DNA of 64,000 nucleotides from Pseudomonas paraversuta (GCF_904063065.1 NZ_CAJFCL010000001.1:186001-250000), one strand, 5' to 3'. Numbered from the stretch's first letter, positions 27,163 through 39,234 are shown. The notes: generated from the sequence alone by a model not told the origin. Numbers and translations: made by a program.

Positions 27163-28306
27163 TCCCAAGGCATCCGGCGAATTGATCCCGGTATTGAACC
27201 TTGATGAAACCGAAGTCCAGCGCCAGCTGGCGATCTGCAACTCCTGCCGTTACTGCGAGGGCTTCTGCGCGGTGTTTCCGGCCATGACCCGGCGTCTTGA
27301 GTTTGGCCAGGCCGATATCCACTACCTGGCCAATCTTTGCCACAACTGTGGTGCGTGCCTGCATGCCTGCCAATACGCAGCTCCCCACGAATTCGCAATC
27401 AATATACCCAAGGCCATGGCCAAGGTACGCCTGGACACCTACGCCGAATACGCCTGGCCCAAGGCCCTGGGCACTTTGTATCAGCGCAACGGCCTGACCC
27501 TGGCTGTGGCCACTGCGGCGGGGCTGACGCTATTTCTGTGCCTCATGTTGCTGGTGATGGGCAATCTCTTTACCGCTATGCCCGGGGGCAATTTCTACGG
27601 AATTTTCCCGCACAACACACTGGCACTGATGTTCGGGCCGGTGTTCGGCTTTGCAGTGCTTGCCCTGACCCTGGGCGTACGCCGCTTCTGGCGCGATGTA
27701 TCACCTGCCAGTGCCAGCCTGGGGCTTAAAACCTCAGCGGCCCTTGAAGCGACGTCCAGCGTTGCCCGGCTCAAGTATCTGGACGGCGGGCATGGCGAGG
27801 GCTGCAACAATAGCGACGACGCTTTCACCCTGTGGCGTCGGCGCTTCCACCACCTGACCTTCTACGGCTTCCTGCTGTGCTTCGCAGCGACCGGCGTCGC
27901 CACCCTCTATCACTTTGTCCTGCACTGGTCGGCTCCGTATCCCGTGTTCAGCCTGCCCGTGATGCTGGGGATTGTCGGTGGGCTTGGCCTGCTGGTCGGC
28001 CCCGCCGGGTTGTTGTGGCTGAACCTGCGCCGTCATCCGGATCAGGGCGACGAGCAGCAAAAACCCATGGACCGCGGCTTTATCGCACTGCTGCTGTTGA
28101 TCAGTGCCAGCGGCCTGGCGTTACTCGCCCTGCGTGAAACCAGCGGCCTGGGGCTGGCTCTGGCGATCCACCTCGGCCTGGTCATGGCGTTCTTCCTGAC
28201 CATGCCGTACAGCAAATTTGCCCACGGCATCTTCCGCAGCGCAGCACTGCTCAAATACGCCATCGAAAAGCGCCAGCCAAACCCGATTAACGCGGCAAGC
28301 GACTGA
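27149..28306 (+). CDS. tcuB: Tricarballylate utilisation protein TcuB (iron-sulfur/heme membrane protein)
   Basis: TcuB passes electrons from reduced TcuA to the quinone pool. Two ferredoxin-type cysteine clusters are at residues 30-40 ([11 protein letters not shown]) and 64-74 ([11 protein letters not shown]). From about residue 120 there are five or six membrane segments with histidines able to bind heme. The product has 385 residues, matching the family. I chose the ATG at 27149, inside the end of tcuA, because the family N-terminus begins there. Confidence 0.87.
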   Translation: MQLFDPKASGELIPVLNLDETEVQRQLAICNSCRYCEGFCAVFPAMTRRLEFGQADIHYLANLCHNCGACLHACQYAAPHEFAINIPKAMAKVRLDTYAEYAWPKALGTLYQRNGLTLAVATAAGLTLFLCLMLLVMGNLFTAMPGGNFYGIFPHNTLALMFGPVFGFAVLALTLGVRRFWRDVSPASASLGLKTSAALEATSSVARLKYLDGGHGEGCNNSDDAFTLWRRRFHHLTFYGFLLCFAATGVATLYHFVLHWSAPYPVFSLPVMLGIVGGLGLLVGPAGLLWLNLRRHPDQGDEQQKPMDRGFIALLLLISASGLALLALRETSGLGLALAIHLGLVMAFFLTMPYSKFAHGIFRSAALLKYAIEKRQPNPINAASD

Positions 28307-28353
28307 CACCAGAAGCACTCATTCCAATAACAATATCCAGCAAGACGGTAGCC

Positions 28354-29655
28354 ATGATGAAAACAACAACAGAAACAAGCCGCAAAAAGGGGTCCAAGCT
28401 GGGCGCCATTTTGCGGGTCACCAGCGGTAACTTCCTCGAACAGTTCGACTTCTTCCTGTTCGGCTTTTACGCCACCTATATCTCCAGGACCTTCTTTCCG
28501 GCGACCAGCGAATTTGCCTCGCTGATGATGACCTTTGCAGTCTTTGGCTCCGGCTTTTTGATGCGCCCGCTGGGCGCCATCATTCTGGGTGCCTACATCG
28601 ACAAAGTGGGGCGGCGTAAAGGGTTGATCGTAACGCTGTCGATCATGGCCGCGGGCACGGTACTGATTGCACTGGTGCCGGGCTACGCCAGCATCGGCAT
28701 TGCCGCACCGATTCTGGTGTTGCTGGGACGGCTGCTGCAGGGATTTTCTGCGGGTGCAGAAATGGGCGGTGTTTCGGTTTATCTGGCTGAAATCGCCACA
28801 CCCGGGCGTACCGGTTTCTACACCAGCTGGCAATCAGCCAGTCAGCAGGTGGCGATCATTCTGGCCGCCGCTCTGGGATACTCGATCAATACCTATATGG
28901 AGGCATCCGAAATTGCCGCCTGGGGCTGGCGCATTCCGTTCTTCATCGGCTGCGCGATTATCCCGTTCATCTTCGTCATTCGCCGTTCGCTGGAAGAAAC
29001 CGAAGACTTCAAAGCCCGACGCCACCATCCGAGTACCCGTGAAGTGTTCCGCTCCATGCGTGATAACTGGCGGACCGTACTGGCGGGCGGCCTGCTGGCT
29101 TCCATGACCACTACCACCTTCTACCTGATCACGGTCTATACCCCGACCTTCGGCAGAACCGTGCTCAACCTGAGCACCACCGACAGTCTGGTGGTGACCC
29201 TGTTCGTCGGCCTGAGCAACTTCATCTGGTTGCCCATTGGCGGTGCGCTCTCCGACAAGATCGGCCGTCGGCCCTTGCTGCTGGGCATTTCCCTGCTGTG
29301 CATGCTGACCGCCTACCCGGCCATGCACTGGCTGGCCGAAGCCGCGAGCTTTGAACGGCTGCTCATCGTGCTGCTGTACTTCTCGTTCTTCTTTGGTCTG
29401 TACAACGGCGCAATGGTGGCGGCCCTGACCGAAGTCATGCCGCAAAACGTGCGGGTGGTGGGGTTCTCTCTGGCCTTCAGCCTGGCTACCGCGTTGTTCG
29501 GTGGCTTTACCCCGGCTATCTCGACCATCCTGGTGCAAACCACCGGAGACAAGGCATCACCTGCGTTCTGGCTGATGTTCGCGGCCTTCTGCGGGTTCTG
29601 CGCAACGATGGCGCTCTATCGTCAGCATAAAGCGCCGGTGCTCAACGCGGCATAA
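28354..29655 (+). CDS. tcuC: MFS tricarballylate/citrate:proton symporter TcuC
   Basis: This inner-membrane importer of 433 residues belongs to the metabolite:H+ symporter (CitA/ProP/TcuC) group. Typical motifs are [20 protein letters not shown] in helix 1, [20 protein letters not shown] in the first cytoplasmic loop and [20 protein letters not shown] in helix 4. It closes the tcuABC set, 47 bases after tcuB. Confidence 0.87.
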   Translation: MMKTTTETSRKKGSKLGAILRVTSGNFLEQFDFFLFGFYATYISRTFFPATSEFASLMMTFAVFGSGFLMRPLGAIILGAYIDKVGRRKGLIVTLSIMAAGTVLIALVPGYASIGIAAPILVLLGRLLQGFSAGAEMGGVSVYLAEIATPGRTGFYTSWQSASQQVAIILAAALGYSINTYMEASEIAAWGWRIPFFIGCAIIPFIFVIRRSLEETEDFKARRHHPSTREVFRSMRDNWRTVLAGGLLASMTTTTFYLITVYTPTFGRTVLNLSTTDSLVVTLFVGLSNFIWLPIGGALSDKIGRRPLLLGISLLCMLTAYPAMHWLAEAASFERLLIVLLYFSFFFGLYNGAMVAALTEVMPQNVRVVGFSLAFSLATALFGGFTPAISTILVQTTGDKASPAFWLMFAAFCGFCATMALYRQHKAPVLNAA

Positions 29656-29741
29656 GCAAATAGCCGTGCCCCCTGTGTAGATACGCTCACGTGAGATACA
29701 TTGAGCTCGCATCTAATAACAACACTCCCACAGGGGGAAAC

Positions 29742-29993
29742 TTGAACACTAATCAAAAGCTCAGAACTTTCGACCGTATCCGTGAAGCAGTACTCCCTGA
29801 ATTTCGCGACCGGGTAGCTGAATACCTGGTGGTGTATGAAGAGGCATTGCACGACGAACATGCACCTGTGGACGTCGTGCGCTCTACCGCAAATCAGCTC
29901 AGGGGCTATCTGCGCGGCCTGAACACCACCCGGGTACTGGGCATGGCTGATCTGGAAGAGCTGGACCGGCGTATCAGCGAATCCTGGCTGTGA
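29742..29993 (+). CDS. Hypothetical protein
   Basis: I do not recognise this small protein. From the TTG start (preceded by AGGGGGAAAC) it has 83 residues, mostly charged helices, with FRDRVAEYLVVYEEALHDEH and a C-terminal LEELDRRISESWL. A GTG at 29691 would add 17 residues with a weaker ribosome site. Codon use is like that of its neighbours, supporting a real gene. It converges on the GntR gene with a nine-base gap. Confidence 0.55.
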   Translation: MNTNQKLRTFDRIREAVLPEFRDRVAEYLVVYEEALHDEHAPVDVVRSTANQLRGYLRGLNTTRVLGMADLEELDRRISESWL

Positions 29994-30002
29994 TCACGGC
30001 GC

Positions 30003-30764
30003 TTACTGAGCGCTGCGACTGAAAATCCGGATCACTTCATCCAGATGCTCGGCCATCGCCTGACGCGCAGCGGCCGGGTCATGCTGCTCCAGCGCCTGCA
30101 GCACTCGCCGGTGCTCATCTTCGGAACGATGGGGCATGTCACCTGAGCCGTAATGACTTTGCAGGCGCTGGAACATGCTGCCGTAACGATGGCCCAGCAG
30201 GTGCTGGATCATCAGCGCGTAGGCCGGATTGTCCGAGGCCTGGGCGATACGGATATGGAACAGGCGATCACCGGGATGGGTGTGCGAGTCCTGGCGGTTG
30301 TCCTGCTCGTTGCGCTCGAACGCTTCGCGGATGCCTGCCAGTTCTTCATCGCTGGCATTCACCGCCGCCAGTGCCGCGGCTTCGGGTTCGATCAGACGGC
30401 GCGCCTGGAGCAAGGCGAAGGGCGGGATCTCGGCACTGAAATCCACCTCGATACCCAGCTCGGGGTCCAGTTCTTTCCACTGGTTGCGCGTAACCTGGGC
30501 CATCACCGGTTCATTGGATACCGCTTGTACCGGCGGCTCGCATACCAGCACCCCGTTACCCACACGCACATCCACCAGACCAATCACTTCCAGCGCAATC
30601 ATCGCCTCGCGCACAGAAGCCCGGCTCACCCCCAGCAACTTGGCCAGCTCGCGTTCGGCCGGCAAACGGCTGCCCGGCGGAAATTCTCCGCTGTCGATCA
30701 AGGCCCGCAACTGATCGGCGATCTGTCGATAAAGTCTTTGGTTATCAATTACTTGAAATGGCAT
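30003..30764 (-). CDS. GntR-family regulator (FCD/FadR subfamily) of the L-fucose genes
   Basis: The N-terminal winged helix contains YRQIADQLRALIDSGEFPPG and ELAKLLGVSRASVREAMIAL. The C-terminal FCD helical domain follows from about residue 105, with metal-type histidines in DRLFHIRIAQ and RSEDEHRRVLQAL. It is divergently transcribed from the fucose catabolic genes. Two copies of a 17-bp inverted repeat lie in the shared intergenic region, so it probably represses the divergent genes and itself until a pathway acid binds. The product is 253 residues. Confidence 0.87.
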   Translation of the reverse strand: MPFQVIDNQRLYRQIADQLRALIDSGEFPPGSRLPAERELAKLLGVSRASVREAMIALEVIGLVDVRVGNGVLVCEPPVQAVSNEPVMAQVTRNQWKELDPELGIEVDFSAEIPPFALLQARRLIEPEAAALAAVNASDEELAGIREAFERNEQDNRQDSHTHPGDRLFHIRIAQASDNPAYALMIQHLLGHRYGSMFQRLQSHYGSGDMPHRSEDEHRRVLQALEQHDPAAARQAMAEHLDEVIRIFSRSAQ

Positions 30765-30857
30765 CGTGAAATAAGCTCTGGTCTGGACAGCGTTCGACGA
30801 GCACTTTTGGGGAAAAAAGACGCTTGTTGATGCTTGAGGTGCATGCTACAAAAGGCC

Positions 30858-30874
30858 CAATGGCCTGACCATTG
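30858..30874. promoter_or_regulatory. Probable GntR operator, copy 1
   Basis: CAATGGCCTGACCATTG is an inverted repeat (CAATGG-N5-CCATTG) related to FCD-type operators with TGG/CCA half-sites. It is identical over 17 bases to the copy 89 bp downstream. Confidence 0.75.
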
Positions 30875-30946
30875 AACGGATAACGTAAAGCGATCATAGC
30901 AAACCTTGTCCCGATACTTGCGTGGTTTTGCCATTTGCTACGCCCA

Positions 30947-30963
30947 CAATGGCCTGACCATTG
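30947..30963. promoter_or_regulatory. Probable GntR operator, copy 2
   Basis: CAATGGCCTGACCATTG is the same inverted repeat as copy 1. It lies 39 bases before the ATG of the first fucose gene, probably overlapping its promoter or transcription start. Confidence 0.75.
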
Positions 30964-31002
30964 GGCCAAAATAAAAATAATGAACTGCAACACGGAGCAT
31001 CT

Positions 31003-31743
31003 ATGGATCTTTCCGGCAAACGCGTGCTGATCACGGCCGCCGCCCAGGGCATTGGCCTGGCCAGTGTCCAGGCATACCTCGCCGCTGGCGCTGAAGTCTT
31101 CGCCGCCGACATCAATGCCGCCGCCCTCGACGCCCTCGAAGGCGCACACCCTGTTCTTTTAGACGTTACCGATGCCGGTGCCATCGAGCGCCTGGCCAGT
31201 GAGCTTGGCCCGCTGGATGTGTTGTTCAACTGTGCGGGTGTGGTGCACAGCGGCAATATCCTGCAGTGCAGCGAAAAAGACTGGAGCTTCGCCCTGGACC
31301 TCAACGTCACCGCCATGTACCGCATGATCCGCGCCTTCCTGCCGGGCATGCTGAGTAACGGCGGCGGTTCGATCATCAACATGGCGTCGGTGGCATCCAG
31401 CGTCAAAGGCGTGCCCAACCGTTTTGCCTACTGCGCCAGCAAGGGTGCCGTGATTGGCCTGACCCGTTCGGTGGCGGCTGACTTTGTGAGCCAGAACATC
31501 CGCTGCAACGCCATCTGCCCCGGCACCGTCGACTCCCCTTCCCTGCGTCAACGCATCAGCGAACAGGCCCTGCGCGAAGGCCGCAGTGTCGACGAGGTGT
31601 ACGCCGCCTTCGCTGCACGCCAGCCCATGGGCCGCATCGGCAGCGCCGAAGAAATCGCCCAGTTGGCCCTGTATCTGGGTTCCAGTGCCAGCGGCTTCAC
31701 CACCGGCACCGCACAAATCATCGATGGCGGCTGGAGCAACTAG
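31003..31743 (+). CDS. SDR-family 2-keto-3-deoxy-L-fuconate dehydrogenase
   Basis: This cytosolic NAD-dependent short-chain dehydrogenase should oxidise 2-keto-3-deoxy-L-fuconate to its 2,4-diketo form. Motifs are TAAAQGIG (cofactor), NCAG, the catalytic Ser of NMASVASS and YCASK. The 246-residue chain resembles the DHRS6/BDH2-like group to which bacterial KDF dehydrogenases belong. ATG 31003 gives the family N-terminus; a TTG 42 bases upstream lies within the operator. A close paralogue occurs at 41740-42480. A REP hairpin separates it from the hydrolase gene that would take its product. Confidence 0.82.
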   Translation: MDLSGKRVLITAAAQGIGLASVQAYLAAGAEVFAADINAAALDALEGAHPVLLDVTDAGAIERLASELGPLDVLFNCAGVVHSGNILQCSEKDWSFALDLNVTAMYRMIRAFLPGMLSNGGGSIINMASVASSVKGVPNRFAYCASKGAVIGLTRSVAADFVSQNIRCNAICPGTVDSPSLRQRISEQALREGRSVDEVYAAFAARQPMGRIGSAEEIAQLALYLGSSASGFTTGTAQIIDGGWSN

Positions 31744-31755
31744 CCCCTTCCACAC

Positions 31756-31824
31756 CTGTAGGAGCGAGCTTGCTCGCGAGCTGTTGATCTTGAAAAAAGC
31801 TCGCGAGCAAGCTCGCTCCTACAG
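31756..31824. repeat. REP doublet between SDR and FAH genes (fucose locus)
   Basis: CTGTAGGAGCGAGCTTGCTC and its inverted copy form a long hairpin around a 20-nt loop. The equivalent gap in the second locus (42481-42593) holds a hairpin of the same type. Confidence 0.9.
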
Positions 31825-31852
31825 GGACTTGATAATTGATAAAGGAATTTTC

Positions 31853-32701
31853 ATGAAACTGCTGCGCATCGGTAACAAAGGCCAGGAACGTCCCGCCCTG
31901 CTTGATAACAACGGTCAATTGCGCGACTTGTCCGCCGTAATCCCGGATATCGCAGGCGACAGCCTCAGCCCGCAAAGCATTGCCCGCCTGCAAGAGATCG
32001 ACCCATCGACCCTGCCGCTGGTACAAGGCTCGCCACGCATTGGCGCCTGCGTCGGCCAGGTCGGAAAGTTCATTTGCATCGGCCTCAACTACGCTGACCA
32101 CGCCGCCGAAACCGGCGCCGCCATCCCGGCTGAGCCGGTGGTGTTCAGCAAGTGGACCAGCGCCATTGTCGGCCCCGACGACGATATCGAAATCCCGCGC
32201 AATTCCCGTAAAACCGACTGGGAAGTCGAACTGGGCGTGGTCATTGGCAAGGGCGGGCGCTATATCAGCGAAAGCGACGCCCTTGAGCATGTAGCCGGTT
32301 ACTGCGTGATCAACGACGTGTCCGAGCGCGAGTTCCAGCTGGAGCTGGGCGGCACCTGGGACAAAGGCAAAGGCTGTGACACCTTCGGCCCGCTCGGCCC
32401 GTGGCTGGTCACCCGGGATGAAATCGCCGATCCGCATCAGCTCGACCTGTGGCTGGAAGTCGACGGCAAGCGCTATCAGAACGGCAACACGCGGACGATG
32501 ATTTTCCAGATCCCGAAAATCATCAGCTACCTCAGCCAGTTCATGAGCCTGCAACCCGGTGATGTGATTTCCACCGGCACCCCGCCCGGGGTCGGCCTGG
32601 GCATCAAGCCCGAGCCGGTGTACCTGCGCGCCGGCCAGCAAATCCGCCTGGGCATCGCCGGCCTTGGGGAACAAAACCAACGCACCGTGAATGCCGAGTG
32701 A
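31853..32701 (+). CDS. FAH-family 2,4-diketo-3-deoxy-L-fuconate hydrolase
   Basis: This enzyme of the fumarylacetoacetate hydrolase family should split the diketo acid into pyruvate and L-lactate. Visible motifs are ICIGLNYADHAAETG, the metal-binding DWEVELGVVIGKGGRYIS and PGDVISTGTPPGVGLG. The ATG at 31853 follows AAAGGAA. The product is 282 residues. It is close to ureidoglycolate-lyase annotations, but the sugar-pathway neighbours favour the hydrolase role. A paralogue lies at 42594-43442. Confidence 0.82.
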   Translation: MKLLRIGNKGQERPALLDNNGQLRDLSAVIPDIAGDSLSPQSIARLQEIDPSTLPLVQGSPRIGACVGQVGKFICIGLNYADHAAETGAAIPAEPVVFSKWTSAIVGPDDDIEIPRNSRKTDWEVELGVVIGKGGRYISESDALEHVAGYCVINDVSEREFQLELGGTWDKGKGCDTFGPLGPWLVTRDEIADPHQLDLWLEVDGKRYQNGNTRTMIFQIPKIISYLSQFMSLQPGDVISTGTPPGVGLGIKPEPVYLRAGQQIRLGIAGLGEQNQRTVNAE

Positions 32702-32715
32702 CAGGGAGCTGCGCC

Positions 32716-33993
32716 ATGACCACCATTACCGCCGTACGTGTTGAAGATATTCGCTTTCCCACATCGCAATCCCTGGACGGTTCGGATGCGATGAACCCGG
32801 ACCCGGACTACTCCGCCGCCTATGTGATTCTCGAAACCGATACCCCGGGTCTGGAAGGCCACGGCCTGACCTTCACCATCGGCCGCGGCAACGAAATTTG
32901 CTGCGCTTCGATCAAGGCCCTGGCCAGCCTGCTGGTGGGCTTGAAGCTGGAGTGGATCGCCGAAGACATGGGGCGTTTCTGGCGCCACGTCACCAGCGAC
33001 AGCCAACTGCGCTGGATCGGCCCCGACAAGGGTGCAATTCACCTGGCCACCGGCGCCGTGGTCAACGCCGCCTGGGACCTGTGGGCCAAAGCCGAAGGCA
33101 AGCCGGTATGGCGCCTGGTGGCAGACATGAGCCCCGAGCAATTGGTGCGCTGCATTGATTTCCGCTACATCACCGACTGCATCACCCCCGCCGAAGCCCT
33201 GACCTTGCTGCGCGAACGCGCCCACGGCAAAGCCGGGCGCCTGGCACTGCTCGAAGCCAACGGCTACCCCTGCTACACCACCTCGGCCGGCTGGCTGGGC
33301 TATGCCGACGACAAGCTGCGCCGCCTGTGCCAGGAAGCGGTCGATGCCGGGTTCTCCCACGTCAAACTCAAAGTCGGTCACGACCTGCAGGACGACATTC
33401 GCCGCGTACGCATTGCCCGTGAAGTGCTGGGCCCGGATCGCCAGTTGATGATCGACGCCAACCAGGTCTGGGAAGTCGATACCGCGATCGACTGGGTGCG
33501 TGAACTGTCGTTCGCCAACCCCTGGTTTATCGAGGAGCCCACCAGCCCGGACGACGTCGAAGGCCACCGCAAGATCCGCCTCGGTGTGGCCCCGGTCAAA
33601 GTGGCCACCGGCGAGATGTGCCAGAACCGCATCGTGTTCAAGCAACTGATCATGCGTGAAGCGATTGATGTGGTGCAGATCGATGCCTGCCGCCTGGGCG
33701 GGGTCAACGAAGTGCTGGCCGTGATGCTGATGGCCGCCAAGTACAACTTGCCGGTGTGCCCGCACGCCGGCGGGGTTGGCCTGTGCGAGTACGTGCAGCA
33801 CCTGTCGATGATCGATTACCTGTGTCTGGCCGGCACCCATGAAGGTCGGGTGGTGGAATTTGTCGATCACTTGCACGAGCACTTTGAAGACCCGTGCGTG
33901 ATTCGCAACGCGGCCTATATGCCGCCACAGGCGCCGGGGTTCTCGATCCAGATGAAAGCCGCGTCCCGCGAACAGTACCGCTATCGGGGCTAA
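32716..33993 (+). CDS. L-fuconate dehydratase (enolase superfamily)
   Basis: The enzyme dehydrates L-fuconate to 2-keto-3-deoxy-L-fuconate. Enolase-superfamily catalytic residues are visible: the KxK pair in VKLKVG, metal ligands in MIDANQVW, FIEEPTSPDD and VATGEMCQNR, and the His in CPHAGGVGLCEYVQHLSM. At 425 residues it matches the Xanthomonas L-fuconate dehydratase. ATG 32716 follows AGGGAG at the proper distance. It sits between the hydrolase and lactonase genes of the same pathway. Confidence 0.92.
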   Translation: MTTITAVRVEDIRFPTSQSLDGSDAMNPDPDYSAAYVILETDTPGLEGHGLTFTIGRGNEICCASIKALASLLVGLKLEWIAEDMGRFWRHVTSDSQLRWIGPDKGAIHLATGAVVNAAWDLWAKAEGKPVWRLVADMSPEQLVRCIDFRYITDCITPAEALTLLRERAHGKAGRLALLEANGYPCYTTSAGWLGYADDKLRRLCQEAVDAGFSHVKLKVGHDLQDDIRRVRIAREVLGPDRQLMIDANQVWEVDTAIDWVRELSFANPWFIEEPTSPDDVEGHRKIRLGVAPVKVATGEMCQNRIVFKQLIMREAIDVVQIDACRLGGVNEVLAVMLMAAKYNLPVCPHAGGVGLCEYVQHLSMIDYLCLAGTHEGRVVEFVDHLHEHFEDPCVIRNAAYMPPQAPGFSIQMKAASREQYRYRG

Positions 33994-34017
33994 ACCAACG
34001 GACGGAGCACAATAACA

Positions 34018-35983
<1,966 letters not shown>

Positions 35984-36578
35984 CCCTGTAGGAGCGAGCT
36001 TTCAAGATCAAAAGATCGCGAGACAAGCTCGCTCCTACAGATGATTCGATGATTCGTGCCGGCAGATACAACGCTCTAAAAACAACAGACAGAGAAGTAG
36101 GCACCAATGACCCGAATCTTCAGCCTCACATAACCCTGTAGGAGCGAGCTTTCAAGATCAAAAGATCGCGAGACAAGCTCGCTCCTACAGGTGATTCGGT
36201 GATTCATGCCGGCAGATACACCGCTCTAAAAACAACAGACAGAGAAGTAGGCACCAATGACCCGGATTTTCAGCCTCACATAACCCTGTAGGAGCGAGCT
36301 TGCCTCGCGAGCTTTCAAGATCAAGAGATCGCGAGACAAGCTCGCTCCTACAGATGATTCGGTGATTCATGCCGGCAAATACAACGCTCTAAAAACAACA
36401 GACAGAGAAGTAGGCACCAATGACCCGAATTTTCAGCCTCACATAACCCTGTAGGAGCGAGCTTGCCTCGCGAGCTTTCAAGATCAAAAGATCGCGAGAC
36501 AAGCTCGCGCCTACAGGTGATTCGGTGATTCATGCCGGCAGATACACCGCTCTAACAACAATAACAAGGAGATGCGCC

Positions 36579-37805
36579 ATGTCATTCAAGCACTCGAACG
36601 TCGCAGCACCGCCCATTGTCCGTGGGGTTACGTCCTATCGCTGGGCACTGATTCTGGTGACCTGCCTGTTCTTTCTATGGGGCCTGTCCTATGGCCTGCT
36701 GGACGTGCTGAACAAACACTTTCAGGAAACCCTGCACGTCAGCAAGGCGCAATCGGGCTTGCTGCAAAGCGCGTACTTCGGGGCGTATTTTCTGATCGCC
36801 CTGCCCGCCGGTTTGCTGATGGACAAGTACGGCTACAAGGCGGGCATCCTCCTCGGTCTGTGTCTCTACGCCACAGGCGCCCTGCTGTTCATGCCGGCCG
36901 CCGCCGCGCAGAGCTTTCAGTTCTTTTTGTTCGCCCTGTTTGTGATTGCCTGCGGCCTGGGCTGCCTGGAAACCGCCGCCAACCCCTATGCCACGGTATT
37001 GGGTTCACCTGCGGGCGCTGAGCGACGTTTGAATCTGGCGCAATCGTTCAATGGCCTGGGGCAGTTTTTCGGTCCATTGATCGGCGGTGCACTGTTCTTC
37101 AGCGGCGCCAACAGCGCCGACACCACGCAATCGCTGCAAATGACCTATCTGGTCATTGCCGCGATGGTGTTACTGGTCGCTGTGCTGATTGCCCGTACCC
37201 CGCTGCCCGACTTGCGCGAGCAGGAAGCCGAGGTTCAGCAGCACAACCCCAAAACCCTGTGGCAGCACCGCGAGTTCGTCACCGGGGTCATCACCCAGTT
37301 CTTTTATGTCGGCGCGCAGGTCGGCGTCGGCGCGTTCTTCATCAACTACGTGACCGAACACTGGGCGCAGATGAGCAGCCAGCAAGCCGCGTATTTGCTG
37401 TCGGTGGCCATGCTCAGTTTTATGTTCGGCCGTTTCTTCAGCACCTGGCTGATGGGCCGGGTCAATGCCCAGCTTATGCTGCTGATTTACGCGCTGATCA
37501 ACGTCGCACTCTGCATGGTGGTTGTGCTGGGGTTTGAAGGCGTTTCGGTGGTGGCACTGGTGGCGATGTTCTTCTTTATGTCGATCATGTTTCCGACCCT
37601 GTTCGCCATGGGCGTGAAGAATCTGGGCGCGCATACCAAGCGCGGCAGCTCGTTCATGATCATGGCTATTGTCGGCGGTGCGTTGCTGCCCTACGTGATG
37701 GGGCTGGTGGCCGACCACTCGTCCACTGCCGTGGCTTATCTGTTGCCGATGGGCTGTTTTGTGATCGTCGCGGCTTATGCCCGTGCGGCCCTGAAAAAAA
37801 TCTGA
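36579..37805 (+). CDS. fucP: L-fucose:H+ symporter, FucP-like MFS transporter
   Basis: This inner-membrane sugar permease has about twelve membrane segments in 408 residues. Helix 1 carries FFLWGLSYGLLDVLNKHFQE, the FucP/FHS-family signature, and GCLETAANPYATVLGS is the conserved helix-4 region. ATG 36579 follows AAGGAG. It is the last gene of the fucose set, separated from the mutarotase gene by the REP array, which may reduce downstream expression or stabilise the upstream message. Other FHS members take up glucose or galactose, but context supports fucose. Confidence 0.87.
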   Translation: MSFKHSNVAAPPIVRGVTSYRWALILVTCLFFLWGLSYGLLDVLNKHFQETLHVSKAQSGLLQSAYFGAYFLIALPAGLLMDKYGYKAGILLGLCLYATGALLFMPAAAAQSFQFFLFALFVIACGLGCLETAANPYATVLGSPAGAERRLNLAQSFNGLGQFFGPLIGGALFFSGANSADTTQSLQMTYLVIAAMVLLVAVLIARTPLPDLREQEAEVQQHNPKTLWQHREFVTGVITQFFYVGAQVGVGAFFINYVTEHWAQMSSQQAAYLLSVAMLSFMFGRFFSTWLMGRVNAQLMLLIYALINVALCMVVVLGFEGVSVVALVAMFFFMSIMFPTLFAMGVKNLGAHTKRGSSFMIMAIVGGALLPYVMGLVADHSSTAVAYLLPMGCFVIVAAYARAALKKI

Positions 37806-37842
37806 TTGCTGTACTCCATAAAAAAAACAAACGGAGCACTTC

Positions 37843-39150
37843 ATGTCCAACCCCGTATTGCAACAAGCACTCAGCAAAATCCGCTGGCGCATCCTGCCCT
37901 TTGTCGCACTGATGTTTGCCATGGCAATCATCGACCGCTCCAACATCGGCTTTGCCAAACACGCCTTGCAGGCAGACACCGGCCTGAGCAACGCCGCATT
38001 TGCGCTGGGCGCAGGTATTTTCTTCATCGGCTATGCGGTGTTTGAAGTACCCAGCAACCTGATGCTGCACAAGGTCGGCGCGCGTATCTGGCTGAGCCGG
38101 ATCATGGTCACCTGGGGCCTGGTGTCGGCGGCGATGATGTTTGCCCACGACGAAACCAGCTTCTACATTCTGCGCTTTCTGCTGGGGGTGGCCGAAGCCG
38201 GCCTGTCGCCGGGGGTGGTGCTGTACCTGACCTACTGGTTCCCGCAGAACCAGCGCGGTTCGGCCTATGGCATTTACTACTTCGGGGTGCCGGTGTCGCT
38301 GATGGTGGGCGGCCCGGTGTCGGGCTGGCTGCTGGAGTCCGCGCAGTTCGGCCTCACCGGCTGGCAATGGATGTTTCTCACCGAAGGCCTCGCGGCCTCG
38401 GTCATCGGCGTGTTTGCGTTCTTTTACCTGACCGACAAACCCCGGGACGCCAAATGGTTGAGCAACGATGAAAAGGCTGCCATCGAACACGAGCTGGACA
38501 AAGAGCAACTGCTCAAAGCCAACAAAGGCCCGTCTTCATGGCGCGCCGCGCTGATCAACCCCAAGGTGCTGTACTTCACCCTGATCTACTTCACGATTCA
38601 GGTCAGCGTGTATGGCGTGCTGTTTTATCTACCGACCCGGATTGCCGAGCTGCTGGGCACCGGCATTGGCCTGAAGGTAGGCCTGCTGACGTCGATCCCG
38701 TGGATCGCCACAGTGATCATGCTGTATGCCGTGACCCGGCATGCCGACCGCAAAGGCCAGCAAACCCGCTTCGCGGCAATCATGCTGGCACTGGCAGCGG
38801 TGGGCATGGTCGGCTCGACCTTGAGCGGCAGCTTGCCACTGGTAATTCTGGCGTTCTGTGTCGCGGCAGCCGGATTTATCACGGTGCAACCGTTGTTCTG
38901 GACCTTGCCAACCCGTTTTCTGGGGGGGGCGGCAGCGGCCAGCGGGATTGCGGTGATCGGGGCCTTGGGCAACCTCGGCGGCTTCCTCGCGCCAACGGTC
39001 AAGACCTGGGCTGAGCAACACTTCAACAACCCCCATGCGGGCATGTACTTCCTGGCCGCTATGGCGTTGCTGGGAGCCTTGATGCTGATGCGCTCGGCAA
39101 GGGCGGGCAAGCAGGCCGACGGCGCGCAGACGGTGCAGTCACCGGGTTAA
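37843..39150 (+). CDS. MFS transporter, anion:cation symporter (ACS) family
   Basis: This inner-membrane carrier of 435 residues has about twelve segments. The opening RILPFVALMFAMAIIDRSNI and the EVPSNLMLHKVGARIWLSRI motif after helix 2 are typical of ACS carriers for sugar acids and small carboxylates (hexuronate, galactonate, tartrate and phthalate groups). It follows fucP by 37 bases with no terminator, so it may share its transcript. L-fuconate or a related aldonate is a reasonable substrate but is inferred. Confidence 0.82.
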   Translation: MSNPVLQQALSKIRWRILPFVALMFAMAIIDRSNIGFAKHALQADTGLSNAAFALGAGIFFIGYAVFEVPSNLMLHKVGARIWLSRIMVTWGLVSAAMMFAHDETSFYILRFLLGVAEAGLSPGVVLYLTYWFPQNQRGSAYGIYYFGVPVSLMVGGPVSGWLLESAQFGLTGWQWMFLTEGLAASVIGVFAFFYLTDKPRDAKWLSNDEKAAIEHELDKEQLLKANKGPSSWRAALINPKVLYFTLIYFTIQVSVYGVLFYLPTRIAELLGTGIGLKVGLLTSIPWIATVIMLYAVTRHADRKGQQTRFAAIMLALAAVGMVGSTLSGSLPLVILAFCVAAAGFITVQPLFWTLPTRFLGGAAAASGIAVIGALGNLGGFLAPTVKTWAEQHFNNPHAGMYFLAAMALLGALMLMRSARAGKQADGAQTVQSPG

Positions 39151-39174
39151 AAACCCACCCACCCCCCTGCCCCC

Positions 39175-39234
39175 CTGTAGGAGCGAGCTTGCTCGCGAGC
39201 CCTTGAAGAGCTCGCGAGCAAGCTCGCTCCTACA
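39175..39234. repeat. REP doublet downstream of MFS gene
   Basis: An inverted REP pair with a short loop is followed by two degenerate extra arms (GCTCGTTCCGACA and GCTCGCTCCTGCAG) up to 39269. It lies between converging transporter genes. Confidence 0.88.

Noticed and set aside
36185..36533. Two near-identical 61-codon minus-strand frames
   Set aside because: They are generated by the tandem REP array, not by a duplicated gene.
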